This document shows, in pieces, positions 7,643 to 17,755 of a DNA stretch of 64,000 nucleotides (the stretch's first letter is position 1; each line of letters begins with the position of its first letter). Under the pieces are notes generated by a model. It did no database searches. It worked only from the letters and a program-made list of their open reading frames with translations, and was not told where the DNA came from. Position numbers and translations under genes: made by a program. The DNA is from Prostheceraeus crozeri (taxonomy: Eukaryota > Platyhelminthes > Polycladida > Euryleptidae): positions 310,001 through 374,000 of the forward strand of contig CAJQUW010001972.1 in NCBI GenBank assembly GCA_907163375.1, read 5' to 3'.

Positions 7643-10600
7643 ATGGAAAATACCAAGTTTTATTGTAACATATGTAAAAAAAAGTTGCAAACAAAAAGAA
7701 GTTATCAATCTCATTTAAATAGTAAAATGCATTTACAAAATGTAGATCGAGTTGATGAAGGAAATATATTAAAATTAAATAATTATAAAAACTATCTAGA
7801 AACATTGCCTACTGATATAAAAGTTAAAAAAATGTTTGATGATTATTCACATTCGGAATATAAAAAAGTTTTTAATAGTGAAGATGAGTCCATACAAACC
7901 GAAGGTTCTAGGGCTTGGCCCGTACCAGATGGAAGATATTTATTTAGCGATACTGATGAATTTAACGAAATAGATAAATTTGATGAAACTAAAAAAACCG
8001 ATGAAGCTGTACGAACCGAAGGTTCTAGGGCTTCGCCTGTAACAGATATAAAATATTTATTTAATGAATCGGTTGAACATAATGAAACCGATGAAACTTT
8101 TTCTGATATTCTATCCAACTTTTATAATATATTTAAGAAATCTTTCAAATGTTATATGAATGTAAAAGTACTTTATACAAAAACTGGACCTGATGGAATT
8201 CCTGAAGAAATAATACAAGGACATTTTACAAATTCACAAGAAATTCATAATGTAAATGATATACAACCCATATTTGAACAAATGATACTTAAATTAGAAA
8301 ATTGTATAATTGAAGCCCAGTTACGTGAATCTGGTTGGAGATTTGTTAAAATACTATCTAAGAAAATAGTAATTGATAAATATAAAAATAATACTGGTGG
8401 TAGTTATGTTCCTTTACCTTCCAGTTCACCACAAATAATCAACATAAAAAATGAAGATGATCATTGTTTTCTGTGGAGTATTATAGCACATTTACATCCT
8501 GCAAAATATCATAAAGAAAGACGAAGTCATTACAATAAAGAAGAATACATAGATGAATTTGATCTCTCTGATGGCTTAGATGAATTTCCATATGATTATA
8601 ATAGGTTAATAAAGTTTCATAAAAAGAATAAAAAATTAATAGAAGTAAATGTTTTTGAATTAAATGTGAATTATGTTTCTATTGGTAATATTACTCCATT
8701 TTACTCAGATTCAAAAAATTTTATTTGAATAATAAAAATTTATGTCAATCAGAAATAGTTTATAATGATAGAGGAAATTACATGCATCATAATATTTTTT
8801 ACCAAGGAAATATAATATGTACTGAAAAATTTCAAATTGTTAAAACATTATCACCAATAATGATTAATCATAATAATTATAAAGGACGTAATTATAATTA
8901 TGATTATGATTCCGATTATTCATCTTTATCTTTAGAATATCAACAAAAATTACAAAATTTAAATGAAAGTTTACAAAAATGTAAAACAGATTATCAACAA
9001 CAAACAAAAATATTAGTACAAGAATATGGCCATAGATATCAAAATAAGATAGAAACGATACAAAAATTAAATGAAGACAATAAAGAATTAAATAATGAAG
9101 AAAATGAAACCAATCAAAAAATAAATGAATGTTTAAAAAAATGTCAACAACAATATAAAGAACAATATGATGAAGAATATATTTATCAGCTACAAATATT
9201 AAATCAAAATTTTCATCGAAATACATTTAATCTTACAAAAGAAATTGATGAAACACATGAAATATATAAAGATAAATTTGAAAAATTAAAACAAACAAAG
9301 CAACCAGCACAAGCGAATATATTATATTATCAGGGTCATTTTATATTGTGTAAAGATGTTTCTATATTTACAAAAACTTCAGATAATGCTAATTTTCCTT
9401 GTCTTCAATGTATGACAAGTTTTAGAACTTTAGAAGAAATGAATAGACATTTGGAGAATTGTCAACAAAATGAAGCAGTCAGAAACACATTTCCAAAAGA
9501 TGATTATTTAGAATATAATAAATGGTATTTTAAAAACAAAGTATCCTTTACTATTTATTGTGATTTCGAAGCATATAATGTTAATATGACACAAAATTCT
9601 GAAAATGATAATTCTGAAAATGATAATTATGAAAAAAGTGCACCTGAACAGAGTAAAGAAAAATATTTATTTGAACAAAAACCATTATGTTGGGGAATGT
9701 ACATTCATTCAAATTATCCTGAATTATTTAAATCAGAATATTGTCAATACTATGGTGAAGATAGTTCAGAAATGTTTACAAAGAAAGTAGAAGAATTACA
9801 AAATTATTTTTCACAATTGCTTGAAACAAATATACCAATGATGCCATTAACAGAAAAAGAAAAATTAAATATTATTAATGAAACAAAATGTTTTTACTGT
9901 GGAAAAGAATTTACAAATAATTATAAAACTGGCAGAGGTAGATATCTTGATAAGCGAAGCGACGGCTCTGCCGACAAAGTAAAAGATCATGATCATCTAA
10001 ATGGATTATATAGAGGTGCAGCACATCATTCTTGTAATCTTAATGCTAATAAATTTGAATATAACTTTGTTCCTCTATATTTCTACAATGGTTCTAAATA
10101 TGATTTCCATCTAGTAATGAAAGATTTATTTTCATCTGAAAAATTACAACAACAACAAATAAATGTACTATGTAAAACAGAAAAAGAATATTTTTCAATG
10201 CAATTAGGTTGTATTAGAATTTTAGATGCATTTAGATTTTTTACTCCTTATTCATTAGATGTTATGGGAAAAACTTTGAAGCCTGAACAATGTAAAGTAT
10301 TAAATAAATATAATTTAAAACCTTTAAAAGGAATATTTCCGTATGAATATATAACTGGAGATTTTAATTCTGTGAATAAAATTATGGAAGAAAAACAACT
10401 TCCTCCAATAAATAAATTTAAATCAACATTAAAACAATCACAATTATCTGAAGAAGACCATGCAGAAGCTGAAAAGAATTGGAGAGAGTTAAATTGTAGA
10501 ACAATGTATGATTATACAATGAAATATCTTCAGATAGATGTATTAATCCTTGCTGATCTTTTTGAAAACTTTCGTGATATGTGTTTAGAATATTACGGAA

Positions 10601-12147
10601 TAGATCCATGTTATTGTTATTCTACACCAGGTTTAACATGGCTGGCAGGATTAAAACATACTGGCATTAAACTTAAACATTATAAAGAAAATACATATGA
10701 TAAGTTATTATTTTTTGAATCTGGAATTAGAGGTGGAGTTTCATCAGTTTTAGGTAATAGATATGTTAAGTGTTACAATAAAAAAGTAAATCTTGATGAT
10801 TATGGAATAATGAAACCTTTATCTCCAGAAGAAAGCGATCAGTTTATAAAATTGTTTAATCAAAATATAGAAGGACTTATATCAAATGAAGTTAGTCAAG
10901 CAGCAGTTGATGAAATCATGAGAGAAAACTATTTGTTATATTATGATTTTGATAGCTTATATTCTTCTTGCATGATACAAGAATTACCAACAGGTGAGAT
11001 GGAATGGTGTAATATTCTTTATTATCAAAAAACATATGATGGAAATTATAATCATGGTTATATATATGAAATTGATTTAGTATATCCTGATGAAATAAAA
11101 GATAAAACAAAATATTTTCCTTTCTGTCCCGAAAACAAAATTCCCAATATAGAAGATTTTACAGATTATCAAAAATCTTTAATTCCTAAGAAATACAGAC
11201 CAACAAAAAAACTTATGTTAACACAAAGCAATAAAGGAAAGTATGTTGTTGAAGGAAGAATGCTAGATTGGTATTCAGAAAATGGAATGATTCTTTTAAA
11301 AATTCACCGGAAACTAGTGTATAGAAAATCTAGGTGGTTAAAAAATTATATAGAGTTCAATATTGAAAAACGTAAAATAGCTAAAAGAAATAAAGATGAT
11401 TTTGGAAACGTGTTCTTCAAATTAATGAATAATGCATTTTATGGTAAGACTTTAGAAAATGTGCGTAATAGACAAAATATTGAAATAGTTTATGATAAAG
11501 ATAGGTTTCAAAATTTAACAAGGAAACCTACATATAAAAGAACTACTAGATTTAGTGACGAACTATGTGCTGTACATTTACGTCGAATTAGCGTAAAACA
11601 TGACAAGTTTAATTTTATTGGATTCACTATATTAGAATTAGCTAAACTATTTATGTATAGATTTATATATGATTATTTAGCACCTGCTTATGGCAAAAAC
11701 TATAAATTACACTTTACAGATACCGATTCTGTTTTCTTAGAATTAACAATACCGTATAATTCTTCACTTGATGAAGAAATTAATAAAATAAAAGATATCA
11801 TTCATCCTTCTGATTTATGTAAAGTAAAAGATGAACTGGAAGGAAATGAAGATTTCATAACAGAAGCTATATTTTTAAAATCTAAATGTTATTGTTATAA
11901 TACAACTAATAATATTAAAACACATAAAACATTAAAAGGAATTTCAAAGGCATCAGTGGCTAATCAAATAACATTTCAAGATTATAAAAATGTATTATTT
12001 AATAATGAAATAAAAACAGCATGTAACTATAGACTTAATTCAAAGAAACATAAAATGTATTTAAAAGAAGAACATAAATTAGCATTAGATCCATTTGATG
12101 ATAAAAGAAAAATTTTACCTGATGGAATAACTACTTTACCTTTTTAA
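7643..12147 (+). CDS. Polinton protein-primed family B DNA polymerase (pPolB) region
   Basis: The region copies the element's DNA using a protein primer, as known for Polintons, adenoviruses and phi29. It opens with a C2H2-like zinc finger (FYCNICKKKLQTKRSYQSH, about residues 6-24) and an acidic section with a duplicated block. Then comes the segment QIINIKNEDDHCFLWSIIAH, found upstream of the polymerase core in many Polintons. The main part contains the exonuclease motif TIYCDFEAY, a zinc-binding YCGKEF and DHDHLNGLYRGAAHHSCN segment, polymerase motif B (KLMNNAFYGKTLENV) and motif C (LHFTDTDSVF). A coiled-coil stretch lies between the N-terminal and exonuclease parts. The region is not one uninterrupted frame. 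The family assignment is secure. Confidence 0.9.
7897..7921. repeat. paired triloop hairpin in the polymerase region, copy 1
   Basis: AACC-GAA-GGTT (7897-7907), three bases, then GGGC-TTG-GCCC (7911-7921). It encodes EGSRAWPV in frame. A block of about 60 bp that includes it recurs about 117 bp downstream. Confidence 0.75.
8013..8038. repeat. paired triloop hairpin in the polymerase region, copy 2
   Basis: GAACC-GAA-GGTTC (8013-8025) followed by GGGC-TTC-GCCT (8028-8038). It encodes EGSRASPV. The surrounding DEAVRTEGSRA...KYLFNE segment repeats DESIQTEGSRA...RYLFSD, so a local duplication carried the hairpin along. Confidence 0.72.
9954..9973. repeat. hairpin insertion in the polymerase zinc-binding region
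   Basis: A weak GC-GAA-GC followed by a perfect CGGC-TCT-GCCG (9963-9973). It encodes KRSDGSADK, a patch GC-richer than its surroundings, just before the conserved DHDH segment where related polymerases usually have only a short link. Confidence 0.5.
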
Positions 12148-12243
12148 TTTTCTAATTTCTAAGATAGACAAATTTGATATATATATAATAAAAAATAAAA
12201 TAAAACAATAAAATATTATAACACTATATTTGTATATTTTTTA

Positions 12244-13010
12244 TCACTCGGCAAACAAATCTTCTATAACTCCATCATGAATTTTTTTATCAATATTAAT
12301 TGTAATGAAGCCATAATCTTTTGACCAAGCATTGTTACACGATTGTTTAAATTCATCTTTATTTCTTACACATAAATCTCTTAACAAATCACTTAAGTTT
12401 CTTGCATTTATTTCAAATAGTATAAATATATTTGCATTCTTTCTAATAACACTTCCGTCTAATGAATACATACTTTGTGTTAAATAAAATACACTACAGT
12501 TATTATGTCTACCTCTTGTGAAATAATTTCTCTGAACTGACTGATTTCTGTCATTAACACAATCATCAAAAATTACACAATGTTCCATTGTTTTATCTAG
12601 TTTACTAGGATCTTGCATATTACCACTATCATCTGTTAATTGTATCTTTATATGCTTATTTTTATTGGATTCAACTAACTGATTATTTTTTGCTGCTTCT
12701 TCACACCACGAACTTATTTCTTCTTCATCTTCAGATTTTTCATATTCTTTGAATAATGAAGCAATTGCTGTTTTTTAAGATTATTTTCAAATCCATATTT
12801 TAAAAATTGATAGACGGGTTGTTCTGCTGTTGTTGTATAAATTATAGGATTGTTATAATCCAAAAAATTTGGAGTCGTTAAAATTTTAAATAATAGATAC
12901 GTTTTTCCACATCCTGATCTTCCACAAATAACTGACAAAACTTTATTAGATAAATTTGGATGATGATTAAATTTGAGTTTTTTTTTATTTAATGGGGGTA
13001 CTTCACTCAT
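12244..13010 (-). CDS. Polinton packaging ATPase, FtsK/HerA type (broken)
   Basis: P-loop ATPase of the A32/FtsK-HerA group that pumps DNA into capsids in related viruses. The upstream part carries the Walker A motif (VICGRSGCGKTYLLFKIL, about residues 27-44) after a short basic N-terminus with HHPNL. The downstream part carries a Walker B-like segment (EHCVIFDDCVND) and the following sensor-type block with RGRHNNCSVFYLTQSMYSL, the usual RHxxxSVxxLxQ pattern of Polinton ATPases. The region is not intact. It faces the polymerase tail to tail, with about 100 bp of AT-rich DNA between them. Confidence 0.85.
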
Positions 13011-13099
13011 TTTTTAATAAAAAATTTCAATTTTAATTTTTTTATTTTTAAAGAAGAATAATAATAATAAGAAGAAAATTAAACTTCTCTAGCTTCGCG

Positions 13100-13139
13100 T
13101 GGGAGTTTATACCTCTCGAACGGGAGTTTATACCTCCCG
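13100..13139. repeat. tandem hairpin between ATPase and penton genes
   Basis: Two head-to-tail copies of a 20-21-base unit (GGGAGTTTATACCTC plus TCGAAC). The second forms CGGGAG-TTTATAC-CTCCCG (13121-13139), a 6-bp stem. The loop is longer than in the triloop family, and the penton gene's stop lies in the adjoining bases. Confidence 0.55.
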
Positions 13140-13916
13140 AACCAAAAGATCTATCATAATCTCTTCACCTCCAAAATTTATTTCTTGTCCTTTCTCATCA
13201 GTGATTTTTATGTTAATGTTGTTAATAGTTTTTCTTGTAATAGGGAAATATATTAATGTTTGTGGAAATACATTTAATCTATAACCAATGGGTACAGTAA
13301 AAGCTGGAAAACTGAATATTAAATTTGATAATTTACCATTTATATATCCTCCTTCAATAATGTCACAATGTACAACAATTGAATTTATTTCAGTTATTTT
13401 TGGAATCTTCTCACCTAAATGATAGCCTTGACTATAGGTTTGTTTATTAAATCCTAATAGCTTTGACAATGATCTATCATGATTAAAATCAACTTGATGA
13501 TTTTCGTCTAAAGTAAGAGAAAATTTATTAACTGCCGGTTCAACTGCGAAATGTAATTGTTTCTTATCTTTAAATGGTATACCTAAATGTCTCTTAATTT
13601 CATTTGATATTGATTCAACTTCGTAAGAACCAGGAAGAAAAGTTAGTATTTTCCATGTTTTGCCTTTATCAGTAGAATATCTAAATTGATCATTCACATC
13701 TTTGATAACGTTTTGAATAGTGTTAAATGTGGAGAAACTAGTCAATGCAATTTGATAATTTTTATTTTGTTCCAAATGTAGAATGGGTTCTAAATTACAA
13801 GTGTGTGATGAAGTAGTTGTTATAATTTTTAACGTCGTACTAAATTTTGATGAACCCAAAATCTCTGTCAAATTTTCTAAATGATTATTAATTTTGTCTA
13901 AATCTGCTGAACACAT
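13128..13916 (-). CDS. Polinton minor capsid protein, penton-like (single jelly roll)
   Basis: A 262-residue open frame of normal length for the Polinton minor capsid/penton protein. The typical N-terminal pattern is present: a polar start (MCSADLDKINNHLENL), HLEQNKNYQIALTSFSTFNT (about residues 47-66), then FRYSTDKGKTWKILTFLPGS (about 78-97) leading into YEVESISNEIKRHL. This F-x-N-I...F-x-YS-x-D-x-G-x-W...PGSYE layout is the one known from the family. The C-terminal part (GYRLNVFPQTLIYFP) fits as well. It would occupy the capsid five-fold vertices. It is on the same strand as the ATPase, with a short hairpin-bearing gap between them. Confidence 0.82.
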   Translation of the reverse strand: MCSADLDKINNHLENLTEILGSSKFSTTLKIITTTSSHTCNLEPILHLEQNKNYQIALTSFSTFNTIQNVIKDVNDQFRYSTDKGKTWKILTFLPGSYEVESISNEIKRHLGIPFKDKKQLHFAVEPAVNKFSLTLDENHQVDFNHDRSLSKLLGFNKQTYSQGYHLGEKIPKITEINSIVVHCDIIEGGYINGKLSNLIFSFPAFTVPIGYRLNVFPQTLIYFPITRKTINNINIKITDEKGQEINFGGEEIMIDLLVREV

Positions 13917-13984
13917 TTTTTAGTTAAAATTTTGAATAAATATCTTTTATAAAAAAATTAAAAACAACAACATATTGCAGCTAC

Positions 13985-14015
13985 GGGCGAAGCCCTGGAA
14001 GACATCTCCGATGTC
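13985..14015. repeat. paired triloop hairpin in the penton upstream gap
   Basis: GGGC-GAA-GCCC (13985-13995), five bases, then GACATC-TCC-GATGTC (14001-14015). Both stems are perfect, and this is one of the clearest copies. Confidence 0.8.
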
Positions 14016-14878
14016 CCGTTATACTTTTATAATCCTCTTCATTTAGAATCTTCTTTTCTAACAGTTTTTTCAATATAGCATGAATTTCATTGAAACTAGA
14101 ATTATGCCCTTTTTTATTGCAGATATTAAAATATTTAATCTATTTAGTAATTCTTGTGGATCATCTGGTAAAAATACAGTTGTTTCTGTTTTAAAACCTT
14201 TTCCTACTTTAACTCCCGTTGATAATAAATTTTCTAATTCTCTATAACGTTTAAGAGTTTTCCTGCTTTAACTCTATCTAACATAGCTTTATATTTTATG
14301 AGATCTTCTACAGCATAATTATTTAAATCTGCTCCTCTTAAAAGATCAACAAAATTTCTATCTACATTAAAAGGAGATTTATCTGGTGAAAAAATTAAAC
14401 CTCGAAAGGATTGTGGAAATATTTCTTTTTGTCCGAGATAAAATCTAGGTATTGTTTTTCCATCTATAAATGAAATAGAATGTTCAAATTGCATAGATTT
14501 TGGTAATTTCTTATTAATGTTTGATTCTAGTAATCCATAGTCATCTAATATAGTTTTGTGCTCTGGATCTGTTATATCAATTTGTTTATCATTATTTGTA
14601 AGTTCTTTTTCAAGAGTTTTAAATGGTTTCATAGATTTCTCAAAATCAGTTTTTACTTGCTCGGTTTGCTGCATTTTTTCAAACATATCAGATTGAATAC
14701 CAGCTTTTATCATTCTATGTTGAAGATGATTTTCTTTCATAATATTTCTTTGTTTTATTAACTCTTCTAATTGTTTAATTCTTTTAAAATTATCAGCCTT
14801 AATTTTATCCATTTTTAAAATATAATATTTGAATGTTGTGGTAACATTGGAATACAGCAAAAACATTTTACTGAACAA
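14016..14878 (-). CDS. Polinton conserved hypothetical protein, coiled-coil N-terminus (broken)
   Basis: The main open part (214 residues, with the likely start at MDKIKADNFKRIKQLEELIK) begins with a coiled coil of about 90 residues. A compact segment follows with FEHSISFIDGKTIPRFYLGQ and FRGLIFSPDKSPFNVDRNFV, then DLLRGADLNNYAVEDLIKYK. Protein-like sequence on the same strand continues towards 14,016 (for example STGVKVGKGFKTETTVFLPDD). Proteins of this shape are common in Polintons near the penton and ATPase genes, but I know no proven role; a virion-associated function is a guess. The region is not fully open. Confidence 0.55.
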
Positions 14879-14974
14879 ATTATTTTTTTATTGCTTTGTT
14901 GTCTGACATCTTTTCGTTTTAAGTTTTGTTTAATAAAGTTTTGCTTAAATTTTCGCTTAAAGTTTTTAGCTCTT

Positions 14975-15637
14975 CTAAAAAATTTTATCATTTTCTTCAT
15001 TAGAAATTTTACCATCAGTAAAAGTTTTACCATCACTAGAAATTTTGCCATCCTGTTTATTCTTATCATCAACTTTTTCTGACTGTAATTGAAATGATAT
15101 TTGATTTACTTCATTAGCTATTTGATCAAATTTTTCAATCTCATCTAACGTAATAACATTATCATCACATACTCTTTGAAAGTGGTAATGTAGTTTATCA
15201 TAGACTTCTTTAATATGTAAATGCTTAGTTTTTAATGATTTTCGTTTCTTAGTTATTAAAGATTTATCTAACATTGTAACAAGTGAAGTTGCAAAAACAC
15301 CCGTACCTGTTAAAGCTGTAGCAACTACTGGAATTACTAAAACACCTGAAGATATAACAACTGTTAAAGCACCTAAACTTAGTGTTAAGAATATGCCAAT
15401 TCCTTGTGTTACATTCTTAACATTAGTCCATCTCTTTCTTAATTTTTTATAATGCTCTAATCTTAATAATAATTGAGATTCCTTATCTTTCATATATCTA
15501 ACTCTATCTTTGTGTTTTTCTTTGTTCAATTCACTTATTTTTAACTGTGATAACGAAGGATATATTCTTGCGGTTTCTTCCACTTTTGTTTCATCCACTT
15601 TTGTTTCTTCCATTTTTAAAGAAATATTTTTAGTCAC
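14975..15637 (-). CDS. Polinton conserved hypothetical membrane protein
   Basis: A 220-residue open frame. The N-terminus is acidic with a short repeat (ETKVDETKVEETA), followed by a basic helical segment (RYMKDKESQLLLRLEHYKKL). Residues about 83-130 hold two hydrophobic stretches (IGIFLTLSLGALTVVISSGV and LVIPVVATALTGTGVFATSL), good candidates for a transmembrane hairpin. A helical tail follows with DNVITLDEIEKFDQI and a short Gly/Lys repeat (DGKISSDGKTFTDGKIS). Proteins with the same plan lie near the ends of many Polintons; their role is unknown. It is the outermost gene before the terminal repeat. Confidence 0.6.
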   Translation of the reverse strand: MTKNISLKMEETKVDETKVEETARIYPSLSQLKISELNKEKHKDRVRYMKDKESQLLLRLEHYKKLRKRWTNVKNVTQGIGIFLTLSLGALTVVISSGVLVIPVVATALTGTGVFATSLVTMLDKSLITKKRKSLKTKHLHIKEVYDKLHYHFQRVCDDNVITLDEIEKFDQIANEVNQISFQLQSEKVDDKNKQDGKISSDGKTFTDGKISNEENDKIF

Positions 15638-15639
15638 AT

Positions 15640-16042
15640 AATTTTAGTTATCTCATATTTTAAAAACCTGAAAAATGGATAAAATTCATGAATTTGAAAT
15701 TCTCAACTTTTATGATTTTCGGTGTCCTGGAACGGTCATGATTTTAAGGGCGGGTGTAAAATTGTAATTCTCAAATTTTGAGATTTTGAAAAATTTGAAA
15801 AATTGGGTATTTTTAAAAACGCCTAAATTTATGAATTTAGGTCTTCATAACCTGAAAAATGACCAAAATTCATGAATTTAGACCATTTAAAAAGTACCAT
15901 TTTTTGAAAAATCGGTATCTTTAAAAACGACTAAATTCATGAATTTTGGTCTTAAAAACCTGAAAAAGGGTCAAAATTCATGAATTTATGTCGTTTTTAA
16001 AGATACTATTTTTTTGAATTTTATGGTGTCCTGGAACGGTCT
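15640..16042. repeat. right terminal repeat of the Polinton, palindrome-rich
   Basis: No gene is seen here. The stretch is built of repeated words: the perfect palindrome AAATTCATGAATTT and variants at least five times, CTGAAAAA, and TCTTTAAAAACG. Bases 15,915-15,947 and 15,973-16,006 form an inverted repeat of 33/34 bases differing by a single inserted base. The 17-mer GGTGTCCTGGAACGGTC occurs at about 15,723 and again at 16,025-16,041. The second copy is followed by T and then non-repetitive host-like DNA, so the terminus is put at 16,042, giving an inward-reading AGACCGTTCCAG end. The matching left repeat is outside the window. Confidence 0.7.
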
Positions 16043-17409
16043 TTTGTCCATTACTAATTACCACCAAGTTCAGTTGCTCACAAATTTGCCTTAGTGCAAT
16101 AATTTGCTAAAAATTGTTATAATGACATCGAAGTAACAAGGAACTGACTCCAAAAAACTATTATATATCATGGTATTTGTAAGGAACAGTGATGAGTGAT
16201 GGAAGGCTACTTTGTCGCAGATATGATGAAATTGACACAGAAATATAATTTTAATGTCATGCTACTATCAAAAGAAATAGGATTTTATTTTTCATGACGC
16301 CAACTGGATACCCTTCAGAGCTACTGTACAAGTCATTTCGTTATCATTGACTTGGGAGATGTACAATCAGTCAAACTGGAAAACAAATGAGTCATAATTT
16401 CTTTGATATTGCTTATCACACCTTGAAGTAGTCACCAGGTAATCTTTGGTGCATTTTCTGTTGGCAATCAGGAGTAAAGTCATTTTTTCAAGAATACAGT
16501 GCTGCAAGACGAAATGAAAGAACAAATTTCATATGAGGTAAAACATAAGAAGTGAGAACTATTGTATGAGACAAGAGACCTAGCCTGAATTAGTCATGCT
16601 TCATGAATCTACATCAAATGAATAGGTTATCAAAGTTTGAGCTCAATCGGTTGGGGTACTGTCGGGGACCGTGAAAGGGCTCCGAACATGATTGCCGACA
16701 ACTTGACACCGCTTTAGGTCCAATCTGATGAGCGCTGTATTTACGTTTGAAGGTCGAAGAAAGAAAAAGATGACTCGTCAGAACGACAAATTTGACATAA
16801 CGTATGAGAATGACCACACATACAACGTTATGTACTCATAGAATTAATGTTTTCCCATGTAGTGTCATTCAAGCATGTATGGTCAATTTCCCGTACCGGT
16901 ACACTCAAATGTATTTAACTGAATTTCGTGGGATATCTTGCATTTGGAGTTGTTCATCAATTGATATTCTGTTGATATAAAATTTAACCAATCTCATTTT
17001 CTTGTGATAGAATTTTAGTTAATGAACTTTGTAAGTGAATAAGCGGACTTTGAATTCATGGAAGGCCTCAAACTAGATCATTCATCTGTAGTCAGTGTAT
17101 TTGTATCGGAATGTAGTGCTCCACTCCGGTGCTTTTGGGAGTTATGGTACAACCACTGACTACCTGAGCCCAGCTTCGTTACCTCTGCATAGGAGCAGCG
17201 AAGAAGGGCCCATCTAGCGGGTACGCCTAGGTGCAGACGTGAGAGTCGTAAGAGCTCAAAGCATGACTACGGCGCATCAGATATGCAAATAGGAATTCAG
17301 CAGGAAGTCCTGTATTATTTTCCATTGGTGTGTTCAACCGCCAAGATTAATTTATCTGAGCTGTATTGAGCTGTGATGCAAAAATTGCTAGTAGCCCCTG
17401 AAAACTGAT
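16043..17409. other. intergenic DNA, nothing recognised
   Basis: Host-type DNA after the Polinton end. No gene or repeat could be supported. A GC-richer patch at about 17,150-17,280 has no RNA-gene boxes that I can identify. Confidence 0.5.
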
Positions 17410-17755
17410 TGAAGCATTGATTCCTTTACTTCGAAATATTGGATTTGAGTTAATGGAATACAAGTATCTGATGGTTTTCCTTCCTGAGTTTCCTTCACTT
17501 ACAAATATAATGCAATCATTTCAAGAAGAGATTCCCAATGTTCGCTGGATCGAAAGTTGTGATCTGCAACCTGTGGGAGCCCCAATCACAACCGAAGCAA
17601 TCGATTCAGTAGAAGAAAAGCAATCGCTCGTGATTCGTTTATTAGAGAAACTCAATCTTCTCGATTTTCATACAGCTTCCGGTCTGATAAGGAATGGCTT
17701 TGCATGATCCAAACTTTTATAAATTTTGCGTTCTACACCTTTGTGCAGTGACAAC
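17410..17755 (+). pseudogene. LINE reverse-transcriptase fragment
   Basis: A translated stretch with IGFELMEYKYLMVF, then DLQPVGAPITTEAIDSV, then RLLEKLNLLDFHTASGLIRN, followed across two in-frame stops (TGA, then TAA) by SKLL and ILRSTPLC. This follows the GLELN-x-x-KCE ... LGAPI ... L-x-x-LdxHtAxxLLRNcfsxpKLLYxLRtsPl pattern of the C-terminal half of a widespread animal non-LTR reverse transcriptase group. It is an isolated, dead fragment. The assignment is from pattern memory. Confidence 0.55.

Larger units (their letters stand above)
1..16042. mobile_element. Polinton/Maverick element, adintovirus-like (left end outside window)
   Basis: A self-synthesising DNA transposon or endogenous virus of the Polinton/Maverick group. 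The family hallmarks all occur in one block: adenain-like protease, retroviral-type integrase, FtsK/HerA ATPase, double jelly-roll capsid protein, penton-like protein and protein-primed DNA polymerase B. Genes run on both strands. The block is clearly more AT-rich than the DNA after 16,042. The right terminus is inferred from the end of a palindrome-rich repeat that closes with GGTCT, fitting the AG...CT ends usual for Polintons. The left terminal repeat was not found and should lie upstream of base 1. The element is broken, with about four or five interruptions among otherwise open frames, so it looks fairly young. Short hairpins recur throughout it (listed separately). Confidence 0.93.

Noticed and set aside
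17150-17290. GC-richer patch considered as a structural RNA or tRNA-derived SINE
   Set aside because: No A/B boxes, no cloverleaf and no poly-A or short tandem tail found.
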